In this document: positions 53,527-61,799 of the stretch, piece after piece
Position numbering within the stretch: the first letter of the stretch is position 1
Layout of the letters: each line of letters opens with the position of its first letter
Assembly: GCA_002897635.1 (NCBI GenBank)
Contig: BDTD01000036.1
Location: 20,301-84,300, forward strand
From: a bacterium BMS3Abin11
GTDB lineage: Bacteria > Pseudomonadota > Gammaproteobacteria > BMS3Bbin11
Direction: 5' to 3'
DNA length: 64,000 bases
The notes under the pieces: model-generated
Told to the model about the DNA's origin: nothing
Seen by the model: only the letters and a program-made list of their open reading frames with translations
Database searches by the model: none
Translations under genes and position numbers: made by a program

Positions 53527-55653
53527 ATGAGTAGTGAAAACTGCACCGAACTAACTGTACTACTGATCGAAGACCGAATCGCAGAAGTAGACTACATTCG
53601 TGAGATACTTTCACAGGTGCAGAACTGTCACTTCTCCATCACCCATACCGATCGCCTCGACAAGGGCCTTGAGTTACTCGAACAGATACATGTCGATGTT
53701 CTTCTTCTCGATCTCTGTCTGCCAGATAGCACCGGATACAAAACATTCCAGACAGCACACAATAGTTTTCCTGCTGTGCCGACCATACTCATCACCAACA
53801 TCAACGACGAAACACTGGCTGTGCGCGCCGTACGTGAAGGAGCTCAGGACTATCTGATCAAACGCAAGATGGACAGTGAACTGCTCTCCCGCGCCATACG
53901 CTATGCTATCGAGCGCCAGAATGCTGAAGAAGCCCTACGCATCAGCGAGGAGCGTTATGCCCTGGCCGTGCGAGGAGCGAACGATGGTATCTGGGACTGG
54001 GATCTCGACAAAGGAAACGCCTATTACTCGGAACGCTGGCATAGCATTCTGGGATTTGATGAAAAACTGCCTGCCACCATCAACAGCTGGACAGATCGTA
54101 TACACAAAGATGACAAGGCGGACTTTAATCGTGCCCTGGAGGCGCACCTGGCAGGTAATTCCTCCCATTTCTCACATGAATACCGTATCCTGACAAAAGA
54201 TCATCAATATATATGGGTATTAAGTCGCGGTATTGCCGTGACTGACCATGATGGCCATAACATGCGTATGGCAGGCTCCATCACTAACATCAGCAAACGC
54301 AAGGAGGCAGAAGGCCAATTGGTCCATGATGCCCTGCATGATCATCTCACTGGCCTGCCAAACCGTAACCTGATGACCGACCGACTGGATCATGCCATTC
54401 TACGTATACAGGGGCGAGGCGAACATACGATTGAATTTGCCCTGCTGTTTCTCGACCTTGACCGCTTCAAAAATGTCAATGACAGCCTGGGACACAGTGT
54501 TGGCGACGAGCTGCTGGTACTGATTGCGAATAAACTGAGGGAGATTGTCCGCCCGGGTGATACGGTTGCCCGACTGGGTGGTGATGAGTTCGCAATTCTG
54601 CTAACAGAATTGAATGACCTGTCAATGGTGACCCATGTGGCAGATCGAGTATTGACGGAATGCGCCACGCCCGTCGTAATCAACACCCACGAAATCTGCA
54701 CCACCGTCAGCATCGGTATTGCTTTGGGAACAAAACGTTACACATCCTCTCACGAAGTGCTGCGTGATGCGGATATTGCTATGTACTGGGCCAAGTCCGA
54801 AGGCAAGGCATGCTATGAAATTTTCGATAGAGAGATGCACAGTCGCGTGGTTAAGCTACAACGGCTGGAACTCGAATTGCGTCAGGCTGTCGATAAGCAT
54901 GAGTTTATCCTTCACTATCAGCCTATCGTTTCATTATCTAATAACAGCATGGTGGGTTTCGAAGCCCTGGTACGCTGGAATCACCCTGTGCGTGGTCTGG
55001 TGGGACCAGCAGAATTCATCAGTACTGCGGAAGAAACCGGCCTGATAGTACCGCTAGGGTGGTGGACATTGCGAGAGGCCTGCCATCAGGCAAAGGAATG
55101 GCAGCGTGAATTCCCATCGGACCCTCCACTCTCAATCAGTGTCAACATATCAGGCAAATTATTTAATCAACCTGATATGATCACCTGCCTGCGCAATGTA
55201 CTAACGGAAACAGACCTGCCCGCCACCAGTCTACGCATGGAAATCACCGAAAGTGTGTTGCTGGATCATGCCGATGAATCTTTAGCCAAGCTTGACGAAC
55301 TGCGCAATCTCGGTGTCGGCCTGCATGTGGATGATTTTGGCACAGGCTATTCCTCATTAAGTTATCTGCAAAAATTTAAATACGACACACTTAAGATCGA
55401 TCGCTCTTTTGTCAATCAGATGGACAGCGATAAGGGTTCGGGGGCAATCGTCCAGACCATTATTGCACTGGGTAAGCTACTGAACATGAACATCATTGCT
55501 GAAGGTGTCGAAAATCGCACCCAACTTGAGCGTCTCAGAGAGCTGAAATGCCCTCAGGTTCAGGGATTCCTGTTTTCCAGACCGGTGGATTCGGAATCTG
55601 CCTCACATATATTAAGTACTCCTGATAAATTTTCTGGCGAATATCTCATGTAG
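53527..55653 (+). CDS. response regulator with PAS, GGDEF and EAL domains
   Basis: This 708-residue cyclic-di-GMP protein has a receiver (about 8-125, phospho-acceptor D62 in LLLDLCLPD), a PAS domain with PAC (about 145-265), GGDEF (intact GGDEF at about 351-355) and EAL (intact EAL at 479-481, DDFGTGYSSLSYL). Both enzyme motifs look active, so it may make or break c-di-GMP depending on its state. The start at 53527 follows GAGG and lies 13 bases after the kinase stop. A longer frame from 53470 overlaps the kinase and is not supported. Confidence 0.92.
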   Translation: MSSENCTELTVLLIEDRIAEVDYIREILSQVQNCHFSITHTDRLDKGLELLEQIHVDVLLLDLCLPDSTGYKTFQTAHNSFPAVPTILITNINDETLAVRAVREGAQDYLIKRKMDSELLSRAIRYAIERQNAEEALRISEERYALAVRGANDGIWDWDLDKGNAYYSERWHSILGFDEKLPATINSWTDRIHKDDKADFNRALEAHLAGNSSHFSHEYRILTKDHQYIWVLSRGIAVTDHDGHNMRMAGSITNISKRKEAEGQLVHDALHDHLTGLPNRNLMTDRLDHAILRIQGRGEHTIEFALLFLDLDRFKNVNDSLGHSVGDELLVLIANKLREIVRPGDTVARLGGDEFAILLTELNDLSMVTHVADRVLTECATPVVINTHEICTTVSIGIALGTKRYTSSHEVLRDADIAMYWAKSEGKACYEIFDREMHSRVVKLQRLELELRQAVDKHEFILHYQPIVSLSNNSMVGFEALVRWNHPVRGLVGPAEFISTAEETGLIVPLGWWTLREACHQAKEWQREFPSDPPLSISVNISGKLFNQPDMITCLRNVLTETDLPATSLRMEITESVLLDHADESLAKLDELRNLGVGLHVDDFGTGYSSLSYLQKFKYDTLKIDRSFVNQMDSDKGSGAIVQTIIALGKLLNMNIIAEGVENRTQLERLRELKCPQVQGFLFSRPVDSESASHILSTPDKFSGEYLM

Positions 55654-55766
55654 CCAGGGAGTACTATCCAGGTATGGCTATATAATGAGAAAAACCACAA
55701 TAATGGTATCTCTAAATCACTAAAACAGGCCTAAGCGGTTGACTGTGGTAGCGATATAATCACAGT

Positions 55767-56816
55767 ATGAATATCGCTGACAGACTACTTGACTGGCACA
55801 AACACCATGGGCGCCATGATTTACCCTGGCAGGTTCGCGGGGACCCCTATTCAGTCTGGGTTTCCGAAATCATGTTGCAGCAAACTCAGGTAGCAACCGT
55901 AATACCCTACTATGAACGTTTTATTGGTCAGTTACCTCAAATTCAGGATCTGGCCGACGCGAAGCCGGATCTGGTGCTACATCTCTGGAGTGGCCTGGGT
56001 TACTACGCGCGGGCCAGGAACCTGCACAAAACATCACAAATCATCATGGATCAATATGGCGGCAAATTCCCGGTAAATATTAATGATCTTATTGCACTGC
56101 CAGGTATAGGAAAGTCCACGGCCGGTGCCATACTGGCACAAAGCCTGGGGCAGCCACACCCCATTCTGGATGGCAACGTCAAACGGGTATTATCACGCTA
56201 TTTTCGCATTGACGGCTGGCCCGGACACCGAGACACAGAAAAAAGGCTCTGGCAGCTCAGTGAAGACCTTACACCATCAACCAACGTTGCCGAATATACC
56301 CAGGCCATTATGGATCTGGGCGCAACTGTATGTACACGCAGCAAAGCTGCATGCAGCCAATGTCCCTTACAGAACTCATGCCAGGCATTACTAAATGACG
56401 AAGTAAGTATTTACCCATATAAGCGTCCAAAGAAGACCCTGCCAGTTAAAGAAACAACATTTCTATTCGTAAGAAACAAGCAGGGTGAAATCTACCTGAC
56501 ACAACGCCCACCCAGTGGAATCTGGGGAGGATTATGGTGTTTACCTGAACTTCGACCTGAAACAGGGACTACGGATACTGAATGGCGCATAAAAAATTTT
56601 CCCGCTGACATAGCCACAGAGCCGCCCCTGCCTGTAGTACGCCATACCTTCAGCCACTATCACCTGGACTTCACCGTAATACCCGCAACGCTCAAAGGGA
56701 ACCACCGGGCCGGAATCAGAGAAACTGCCCCTGCCATCTGGTATAACCCTGCAAAACCAGCCAAACTGGGACTGGCAGCCCCAATAAAGAAAATCATCAA
56801 CGAAACAGAGGTTTAG
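55767..56816 (+). CDS. mutY: A/G-specific adenine glycosylase
   Basis: This 349-residue DNA repair enzyme removes adenine paired with 8-oxoguanine. The helix-hairpin-helix is LPGIGKSTAGAIL (about 111-123), and its catalytic region includes QTQVATVIPYYERF. The iron-sulfur cluster cysteines are in CTRSKAACSQCPLQNSC. A C-terminal NUDIX-like domain (about 230-345) recognises oxoG. The last codons are GAG GTT TAG, in which the TAG lies in the end of a MITE (56814-57080). Confidence 0.96.
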   Translation: MNIADRLLDWHKHHGRHDLPWQVRGDPYSVWVSEIMLQQTQVATVIPYYERFIGQLPQIQDLADAKPDLVLHLWSGLGYYARARNLHKTSQIIMDQYGGKFPVNINDLIALPGIGKSTAGAILAQSLGQPHPILDGNVKRVLSRYFRIDGWPGHRDTEKRLWQLSEDLTPSTNVAEYTQAIMDLGATVCTRSKAACSQCPLQNSCQALLNDEVSIYPYKRPKKTLPVKETTFLFVRNKQGEIYLTQRPPSGIWGGLWCLPELRPETGTTDTEWRIKNFPADIATEPPLPVVRHTFSHYHLDFTVIPATLKGNHRAGIRETAPAIWYNPAKPAKLGLAAPIKKIINETEV

Positions 56817-57080
56817 TGTAGTGTTCCATATAATTTGGCGATTAAGAGGCTCACAAATGGTTCAAGACAAGACGCAGTTCGCAGGCAATGGTAATTCCCT
56901 TGGCAAAAACTGTAACGCAGTATTGAACCATTTGTGGGCCTCCCTTCGGGCGTGGCGAGAAACCGTCATCTACGGCGTTAGGTTCCTAGCAAAGGGAACA
57001 ACCATTCGCTACGAAACCTGCCTTGTAGCTAACGGTTTCTCGTCACGCTTAATCGTCAAATTACATGGAACACTACACTA
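56814..57080. repeat. 267-bp MITE-like element with a three-arm fold between mutY and yggX
   Basis: Terminal inverted repeats of 32 bases with two mismatches begin TAGTGTAGTGTTCCATATAA (56814-56845) and end at 57080 in CACTACACTA. Inside are two more long hairpins. The first, 56846-56942, has arms GAGGCTCACAAATGGTTCAA and TTGAACCATTTGTGGGCCTC. The second, 56950-57048, has arms GCGTGGCGAGAAACCGT and ACGGTTTCTCGTCACGC. The whole element can fold as a three-way junction with almost no unpaired joint. It starts and ends with TA and has no gene. Confidence 0.85.
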
Positions 57081-57082
57081 GC

Positions 57083-57364
57083 ATGGCTAAAACAGTCAAT
57101 TGTGTAGTCCTTGGCAAACCAGCAGAAGGGCTCGAACGCAGCCCCTACCCAGGCGAACTAGGACAGAGAATTCTTGAAAATGTCTCACTGGAAGGCTGGC
57201 AGCAATGGATGAAGCACCAGACCATTCTGATCAACGAGAATCAGCTCTCTTTATTCAAACCGGAAGCCCGTAAATTTCTCGAGCAGGAAATGGTGAAATT
57301 CTTTTTCGAAGGTGGAGCCCAGTTACCCGAGGAATTTGTCACACCACCGAAAGAAGGGAGCTGA
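57083..57364 (+). CDS. yggX: probable Fe(2+)-trafficking protein YggX
   Basis: This 93-residue cytoplasmic protein protects iron-sulfur clusters. It matches the family across its length (NCVVLGKPAEGLERSPYPGE, GQRILENVSLEGWQQWMKHQ, LINENQLSLFKPEARKFLEQ, EMVKFFFEGG). C8 is the conserved cysteine. The ATG is only 3 bases after the MITE, so the original upstream region has been replaced. GGAA 14 bases upstream, inside the element, is the only weak ribosome site. The mutY-yggX order is conserved in gammaproteobacteria. Confidence 0.94.
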   Translation: MAKTVNCVVLGKPAEGLERSPYPGELGQRILENVSLEGWQQWMKHQTILINENQLSLFKPEARKFLEQEMVKFFFEGGAQLPEEFVTPPKEGS

Positions 57365-57421
57365 AAATCCGCTTTTACAATCGGCGCCCGCACGCATATA
57401 ATCCCGCCGTCTTCCCGATGT

Positions 57422-57497
57422 GGCCAGGTAGCTCAGTCGGTAGAGCAGTGGACTGAAAATCCTCGTGTCGGCAGTTCGATTCTGTCCCTGGCCACCA
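57422..57497 (+). tRNA. tRNA-Phe (anticodon GAA)
   Basis: A 76-base cloverleaf with acceptor GGCCAGG/CCTGGCC, D-loop AGCTCAGTCGGTAGAGC, anticodon loop CTGAAAA (anticodon GAA), T-arm GCAGTTCGATTCTGTC, discriminator A and encoded CCA. It lies about 1 kb before the start of the AT-rich accessory region. No repeat of its 3' end is seen further right within the window. Confidence 0.96.
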
Positions 57498-57658
57498 TAT
57501 TTTTCAATAAGTTACGTAACAGTACTTTTCGATCAGCACCCTGCGCATCGGGCTCTCCAGCATGCACTGCTCACCATCAGCCAGAAGTTATGACACAATC
57601 GTGAGCAAATCACTGCAGCACCGGACGCATATATGATTCCTTAGTGTAATCTGGTCCA

Positions 57659-58402
57659 ATGAAACTCCACATCCTGAATGACCTGCACATTGAATTCGAC
57701 GACTTCGATCCCTCGGTAACAGATGCCGATGTCATAGTCCTTGCAGGCGATATTGGTGTGGGTATGAAGGGTCTACACTGGATAGAAAACCGGTTTCCGG
57801 ACAGGCCGGTAATCTACGTACCCGGCAACCATGAATTTTATCACCATGACATTGCCCTGATGGATGAGATGAAAGCCAAGGCTCCGGAAAATATCCATGT
57901 GCTGAATGACGAACAGATAGTGATTGATGGTGTACGATATCTGGGCAGCATCCTGTGGTCAGACTTTGCACTGTTTGGAGAGGCGGATAAGTTCTTTGCC
58001 ATGCAACAGGCACGACAACAGATGACGGATTTTTCCATCATTCAGAACGACGGTCAGCAATTCACCCCTGAGGATGCCATAAAACTGCACACAGCCAGTC
58101 GCGACTGGCTAACAGCAATGCTCAATAAACCCTTCGATGGCAAAACCGTAGTGGTAACTCACCATGCCCCCTCTTCCCGGTCAGTGCACCAGCGATATGC
58201 TCGCAGTTTGTTAACTCCAGCTTTCGCGAGCAATCTGGAAAATCTCATGTGTGAAGATCGAGTTGCACTCTGGGTTCACGGCCACATGCATGAATCGTTT
58301 GATTATGAGATCTATGGCACGAGGGTAGTTTGCAATCCTCGAGGCTATGCCCCGAGGGCCTTGAACTCGGAATTCAAGCCAGAATTTATCGTGGAAATAT
58401 AA
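57659..58402 (+). CDS. calcineurin-like metallophosphoesterase
   Basis: This 247-residue cytoplasmic protein has the full metal-binding set of the family: NDLHIEF (D8, H10), LAGDIG (D33), YVPGNHEF (N61, H62), VTHHAPS (about 168) and HGHMHES (about 210). The substrate is unknown. Nothing in the neighbourhood suggests a pathway. It is on the same strand as tRNA-Phe but separately promoted. Confidence 0.85.
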   Translation: MKLHILNDLHIEFDDFDPSVTDADVIVLAGDIGVGMKGLHWIENRFPDRPVIYVPGNHEFYHHDIALMDEMKAKAPENIHVLNDEQIVIDGVRYLGSILWSDFALFGEADKFFAMQQARQQMTDFSIIQNDGQQFTPEDAIKLHTASRDWLTAMLNKPFDGKTVVVTHHAPSSRSVHQRYARSLLTPAFASNLENLMCEDRVALWVHGHMHESFDYEIYGTRVVCNPRGYAPRALNSEFKPEFIVEI

Positions 58403-58532
58403 GCTTACCGTGGCGATTAGGAAAACTTTTCTGGGAAACAGCGCAATCGGGCATTCTGGTTTAAAGATTATATAACTATTTTTGACCAGCAAATGAGGAC
58501 TAGATAGTTTAGAAAAAAACAGGCAGAGAGGG

Positions 58533-58988
58533 ATGTCCAAATACAAGCAGATTAAATCAGTCGCCCATAATTTTTCCCATTCCTTCACTAGCATGATGAA
58601 CTGGGAGGAACGTATTTATGTGATGGACAGACTTATCTCAGTAATGAGTAAAAACGGCATTGACGAAATATCGCTTGATATTATTCATGTCCGCCTTGAT
58701 CCAGAAATAACAAATACGGAAGAAATCATGGATTCGGTAAACCATTACTGTAATATATTCTTTCCGAGGCTATTAGTATCTCATGGGCTCTCATCAGACT
58801 ACATCAAGAACGCGAGGATGACACTCTGGTTTAATTTCTCCGGCATACAGCCTCAAGAAGGAAGCAAAGATACTATGTTGGTTCCATACAAATGCCAAAC
58901 TATCATTACTGATAATAAAAACAGAACCCATATTGGAGAAGTTAACGATCATGAGGCAACGCATTCAGAGTTCATCTTCGCAGAATAA
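58533..58988 (+). CDS. protein of unknown function
   Basis: This 151-residue soluble protein has no recognised domain, signal peptide or catalytic motif. It begins MSKYKQIKSVAHNFSHSFTS with several His and Phe residues, and ends in NDHEATHSEFIFAE. AGAGAGGGATGTCC overlaps the start. It is the first gene of the accessory stretch after the phosphoesterase and lies 51 bases before the zinc-ribbon gene on the same strand, so the two may be functionally linked. Confidence 0.6.
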   Translation: MSKYKQIKSVAHNFSHSFTSMMNWEERIYVMDRLISVMSKNGIDEISLDIIHVRLDPEITNTEEIMDSVNHYCNIFFPRLLVSHGLSSDYIKNARMTLWFNFSGIQPQEGSKDTMLVPYKCQTIITDNKNRTHIGEVNDHEATHSEFIFAE

Positions 58989-59039
58989 GTAAGCACACTT
59001 TTTCCATTCATTTGCTCATAAACCTGGATTATATTAACG

Positions 59040-59429
59040 ATGGGACAGGGAGTAATAACAAAGTGCAGCACATGTCATTCTGAGAAAGAATACCTTCTTG
59101 GCGTTGGTATGATGTATTCATCACTCAAAAATGTTACTGGTAGCGTTCACTGGATAAATAGAAGAGAAATTGATGAATTCTCACGTAATGTAAAAATCAT
59201 TCGTGAAGAGTTCGAACATCGGTTGTATTTCTGTGAAAAATTCCTGGTTCCTCATTCTCGATTCTTGATCAGACTTGAAAGAGAGGATGGGGAGATTTTT
59301 GAAACTATATTCAAGTGCCCGAAATGCGGGTCCAGAATGATCCAGGGAGACTTTTATTTCACCAACTATGCCTGCAGTAATTGTGGACAAAAAACACTTT
59401 CTGCTATAGGTGATATGTTTTGGGATTAG
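59040..59429 (+). CDS. small zinc-ribbon protein of unknown function
   Basis: This 129-residue protein has CSTC at 9-12 and a C-terminal zinc ribbon formed by FKCPKCGSRM and YACSNCGQKT (about 98-120). The middle is basic and rich in aromatic residues. It could bind nucleic acid or protein, but its role is not known. It is paired with the preceding unknown gene in the same direction. Both are shorter and more AT-rich than the housekeeping genes to the left. Confidence 0.62.
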   Translation: MGQGVITKCSTCHSEKEYLLGVGMMYSSLKNVTGSVHWINRREIDEFSRNVKIIREEFEHRLYFCEKFLVPHSRFLIRLEREDGEIFETIFKCPKCGSRMIQGDFYFTNYACSNCGQKTLSAIGDMFWD

Positions 59430-59533
59430 GACAATAATTCTAATAAAGCCTCTCGGATATCATAAACTACCGCTGTATTGAAATAAAGGACGCAGCCTGA
59501 CTCCAGTATTTGGTTGGATGTAAATTAACGCCA

Positions 59534-60484
59534 TCAATTCCAATCTACATCTTGAAATAACCTTCTAACGGTTTGGTTACTCACATAATCGCTTAAGATA
59601 TGCCAAGCGCTATTGTCATATCTTATCCTCCCAGCGATTATACTTGTATGTATTTTCAACTCATTCGCAAGCTCTTTTACAGCCAAATCTGATTGAAAAA
59701 TAAATGCATCATGGGTCATATATTCATTAGGTATTAGAGCTTCACGCGCTATTTTATCTGCTTCTTTCTCATTTGGACTATCTAGATGATCTTCTTTATT
59801 GCCACCAAAATAATCAATATATAAATCATTATCACTATGCAAGTGTTTCCATATATGTGCAAGTTCATGCAATAAAGTAAACCAAAAATTATCGACCCTA
59901 TCATATAATAAAGTTAAACCAACAATAGGCATGCCTGACGTGGTCATTAATGACGCGCCATTAAACTTAGTTCCCGTTAAAGTTTTTTCAATTATTAATG
60001 AAATACCATGATCAGCGAGATAACTTTTTGCTCTTAATGGGCCATCATCGAACCTACTAAGCTGAGCAACTTTTCTTAAAAATCCAAAACTCATTAATTC
60101 AGAGTTATATTTTTTGGGACAACACTCAGCAACAGCTCTACTTAGCACCCTTATACTCCAAGCCAACAAAGCATAATCATTTGTTAAATAATTTGTATTT
60201 TTGTGAAAGGTTTTACGTAAAAGTACTTTCTGAGGGATATCTTTACTTCCAATTAAATTTATAAATCGTTCAAAAATATCTTTGGGTTTTTTAAGAAGTT
60301 CATTATTCTCGGCATCTATCCATTTTCGCGAAACAATTTCCCCCAAAGGAAATGCACGCCAATCTAATGAATAATTATTTTCATCTAATGCTTGAGAAAA
60401 TGAATCCAGATCATTCCTAAAACCAACATCAACACTGTACTTAACTTCATCGTTAATGAGGCTTTTCAATTTATCAATATTCAT
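59534..60484 (-). CDS. ImmA/IrrE-family metallopeptidase
   Basis: This 316-residue protein has the zinc site HELAH (206-210) within LLHELAHIWKHLH and a third ligand candidate E241 in NEKEADKIAREALIP, the ImmA/IrrE pattern. Residues about 45-120 resemble the linker of HigA/XRE-ImmA fusion proteins, but the DNA-binding HTH usually found before it is absent. Such peptidases cut a repressor after a signal (ImmA in ICEBs1, IrrE on DdrO). It is the last gene of a three-gene leftward operon, 19 bases after the GNAT gene. Confidence 0.85.
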   Translation of the reverse strand: MNIDKLKSLINDEVKYSVDVGFRNDLDSFSQALDENNYSLDWRAFPLGEIVSRKWIDAENNELLKKPKDIFERFINLIGSKDIPQKVLLRKTFHKNTNYLTNDYALLAWSIRVLSRAVAECCPKKYNSELMSFGFLRKVAQLSRFDDGPLRAKSYLADHGISLIIEKTLTGTKFNGASLMTTSGMPIVGLTLLYDRVDNFWFTLLHELAHIWKHLHSDNDLYIDYFGGNKEDHLDSPNEKEADKIAREALIPNEYMTHDAFIFQSDLAVKELANELKIHTSIIAGRIRYDNSAWHILSDYVSNQTVRRLFQDVDWN

Positions 60485-60503
60485 AAAAAATACCTTATTA
60501 TAT

Positions 60504-61163
60504 TTACGATAACCATTCAGTAGCTCGCTCTTGTGACATTTCGAAATATCTCATTTTATTATTATCATCTATTCCAAAATCTTTCATATTACATGTAATT
60601 TTATAAAAACCTTCGGCTTGTGGTAATGAGTGAAGACCTATTCGGCCATCCATTCCTTCATCAATACTAATTTTAATTGCATGAGTGATAAGAGCTATTC
60701 CTATACCACCATATTTTTGATTTGAAATTTCCTTTCTGTTCCAAGGTGCAGATGAGATAAACTTAATGTAGACAATACCTGTAGGTTTTTCAGTAATTAT
60801 GCGGGATGAATATTTTTCAGACACGTCAAAATATCCCAGCCCTTGTATCTCACCGCCACATATAATAGAACAACCTGAATAACCAATAGTGAAGGATAGA
60901 TGTTTGTATTTCTTTTTCCAGTCCCAGTTAGCATCTTGAATCATCAGCTCGCCAGCTTCAGCAAATAATTTTTCATGATCATACTTTTCAGTACCGTATT
61001 GATGTTTTTCCTTAAGCTTAGACAGTTGCTCTTGTAAAATAGGTTTCCAGCTTTTTTCTACATCATTCACATGTTGCTCAAGAACTTTATGGTGAAGCTG
61101 AGCTTCTTCAAACTCACCCGTATGTAAGTTTTTTAGCAACCATGGAGATGTATCTTCGCTCAC
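60504..61163 (-). CDS. GNAT-fold acetyltransferase-like protein
   Basis: This 219-residue protein has an N-terminal helical part (about 20-80) and a GNAT-like domain. This shows IGYSGCSIICGGEIQGLGYFDV, the SAPWNRK segment, the acetyl-CoA loop region YGGIGIALITHAI (151-163) and GLHSLPQAEGFY (177-188). The start is a GTG whose GTGA overlaps the stop of the RHH gene. The RHH-then-GNAT order recalls TacA-TacT type toxin-antitoxin pairs, but it is longer than those toxins (about 160) and the match is not close by eye. A regulatory acetyltransferase is equally possible. Confidence 0.7.
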   Translation of the reverse strand: MSEDTSPWLLKNLHTGEFEEAQLHHKVLEQHVNDVEKSWKPILQEQLSKLKEKHQYGTEKYDHEKLFAEAGELMIQDANWDWKKKYKHLSFTIGYSGCSIICGGEIQGLGYFDVSEKYSSRIITEKPTGIVYIKFISSAPWNRKEISNQKYGGIGIALITHAIKISIDEGMDGRIGLHSLPQAEGFYKITCNMKDFGIDDNNKMRYFEMSQERATEWLS

Positions 61164-61372
61164 AAGACCATGAGTTCTGATTTTTCTTTGCTGACAGGGT
61201 TCTCCATATAGAGCTTTTCTCCAGCATCTATTCTTGAATCAATTGACTGATAAAGTCTAATGGACTGCCGTACTAACGCAGTCTTACTCAAGCCTTTTTT
61301 CTCGCAAATTGCTTCAAGTATATTCATTTCAGAATCATTCAGATTAATCGTCATTGTTCGTTTTTTAATCAT
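61160..61372 (-). CDS. ribbon-helix-helix type DNA-binding protein
   Basis: This 70-residue protein has MTINLNDSEMNILEAICEKK followed by GLSKTALVRQSIRLYQSI, the strand-helix-helix pattern of CopG/Arc-type repressors. GGAGGCGATAA precedes the ATG. It is the first gene of the leftward operon and faces the ubiquitin-like operon across a 175-base gap full of TAGCT motifs, so it is the natural candidate for their repressor. Confidence 0.75.
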   Translation of the reverse strand: MIKKRTMTINLNDSEMNILEAICEKKGLSKTALVRQSIRLYQSIDSRIDAGEKLYMENPVSKEKSELMVL

Positions 61373-61547
61373 TTATCGCCTCCGAGCTACTTACAACATA
61401 GCTAATTAACAGCTAAATATCCAATTAATATTAATTATTTATCAATTAAATATTAGCTTTTCTCTTGACTTGAATACAATAATAGCTATTATAACCATAA
61501 TTGCTAGCTAATTTTTAGCTAAATATACTTCAACGAGGAATAAAACC
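61373..61547. promoter_or_regulatory. divergent promoter region with repeated TAGCT sites
   Basis: This AT-rich 175-base gap lies between the RHH gene and the ubiquitin-like gene. The motif TAGCT or AGCTA occurs about six times (ATAGCTAATTAACAGCTAAA near 61399, ATTAGCTTT near 61452, ATAGCTATTAT near 61482, TTGCTAGCTAATTTTTAGCT near 61501). A rightward promoter TTGACT (61465-61470), 16 bases, TATTAT (61487-61492) lies among them. Overlap of sites and promoter suggests repression by the RHH protein. Confidence 0.6.
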
Positions 61548-61799
61548 ATGAAACAACACAATGATGACAAATGTAAACCAAACCAGAATGTAAAAGTGTT
61601 ATTAAACGGGGACAAAGTAAAGATAAAGTCAGGTACATACATAGTAAGCGACCTCAAAGCCTCTCTAGGTACCCCCAGCGATTATGAGTTAGAAATTGTA
61701 AAGGACGGTGAACTTATTCCTCTTTCAGACAATGATGAAATAACTATTTGTGGCAAAGAAGTATTTATATCACATGTAAAATGCGGCGGATCCTCATAA
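61548..61799 (+). CDS. ubiquitin-like modifier protein with C-terminal CGGSS
   Basis: This 83-residue protein has a single ubiquitin/ThiS-like beta-grasp domain (about 14-76). The pattern of KVLLNGDKVKIKSGTYIVSD, PSDYELEIVKDG and IPLSDNDEITICG matches the bacterial multiubiquitin repeat, here as one copy. It ends HVKCGGSS, with the diglycine at 80-81 followed by two residues, so a peptidase must trim Ser-Ser to expose GG. The JAMM gene two positions on could do this. GAGGAA lies 8 bases before the ATG. It overlaps the E2-like gene by 1 base (TAATG). Confidence 0.85.
   Translation: MKQHNDDKCKPNQNVKVLLNGDKVKIKSGTYIVSDLKASLGTPSDYELEIVKDGELIPLSDNDEITICGKEVFISHVKCGGSS

Noticed and set aside
60504..61372. 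Firm call of a TacAT-type toxin-antitoxin pair
   Set aside because: Order and domain types fit, but the GNAT protein is longer than known toxins and a third peptidase gene is attached, so I leave it as one possibility.
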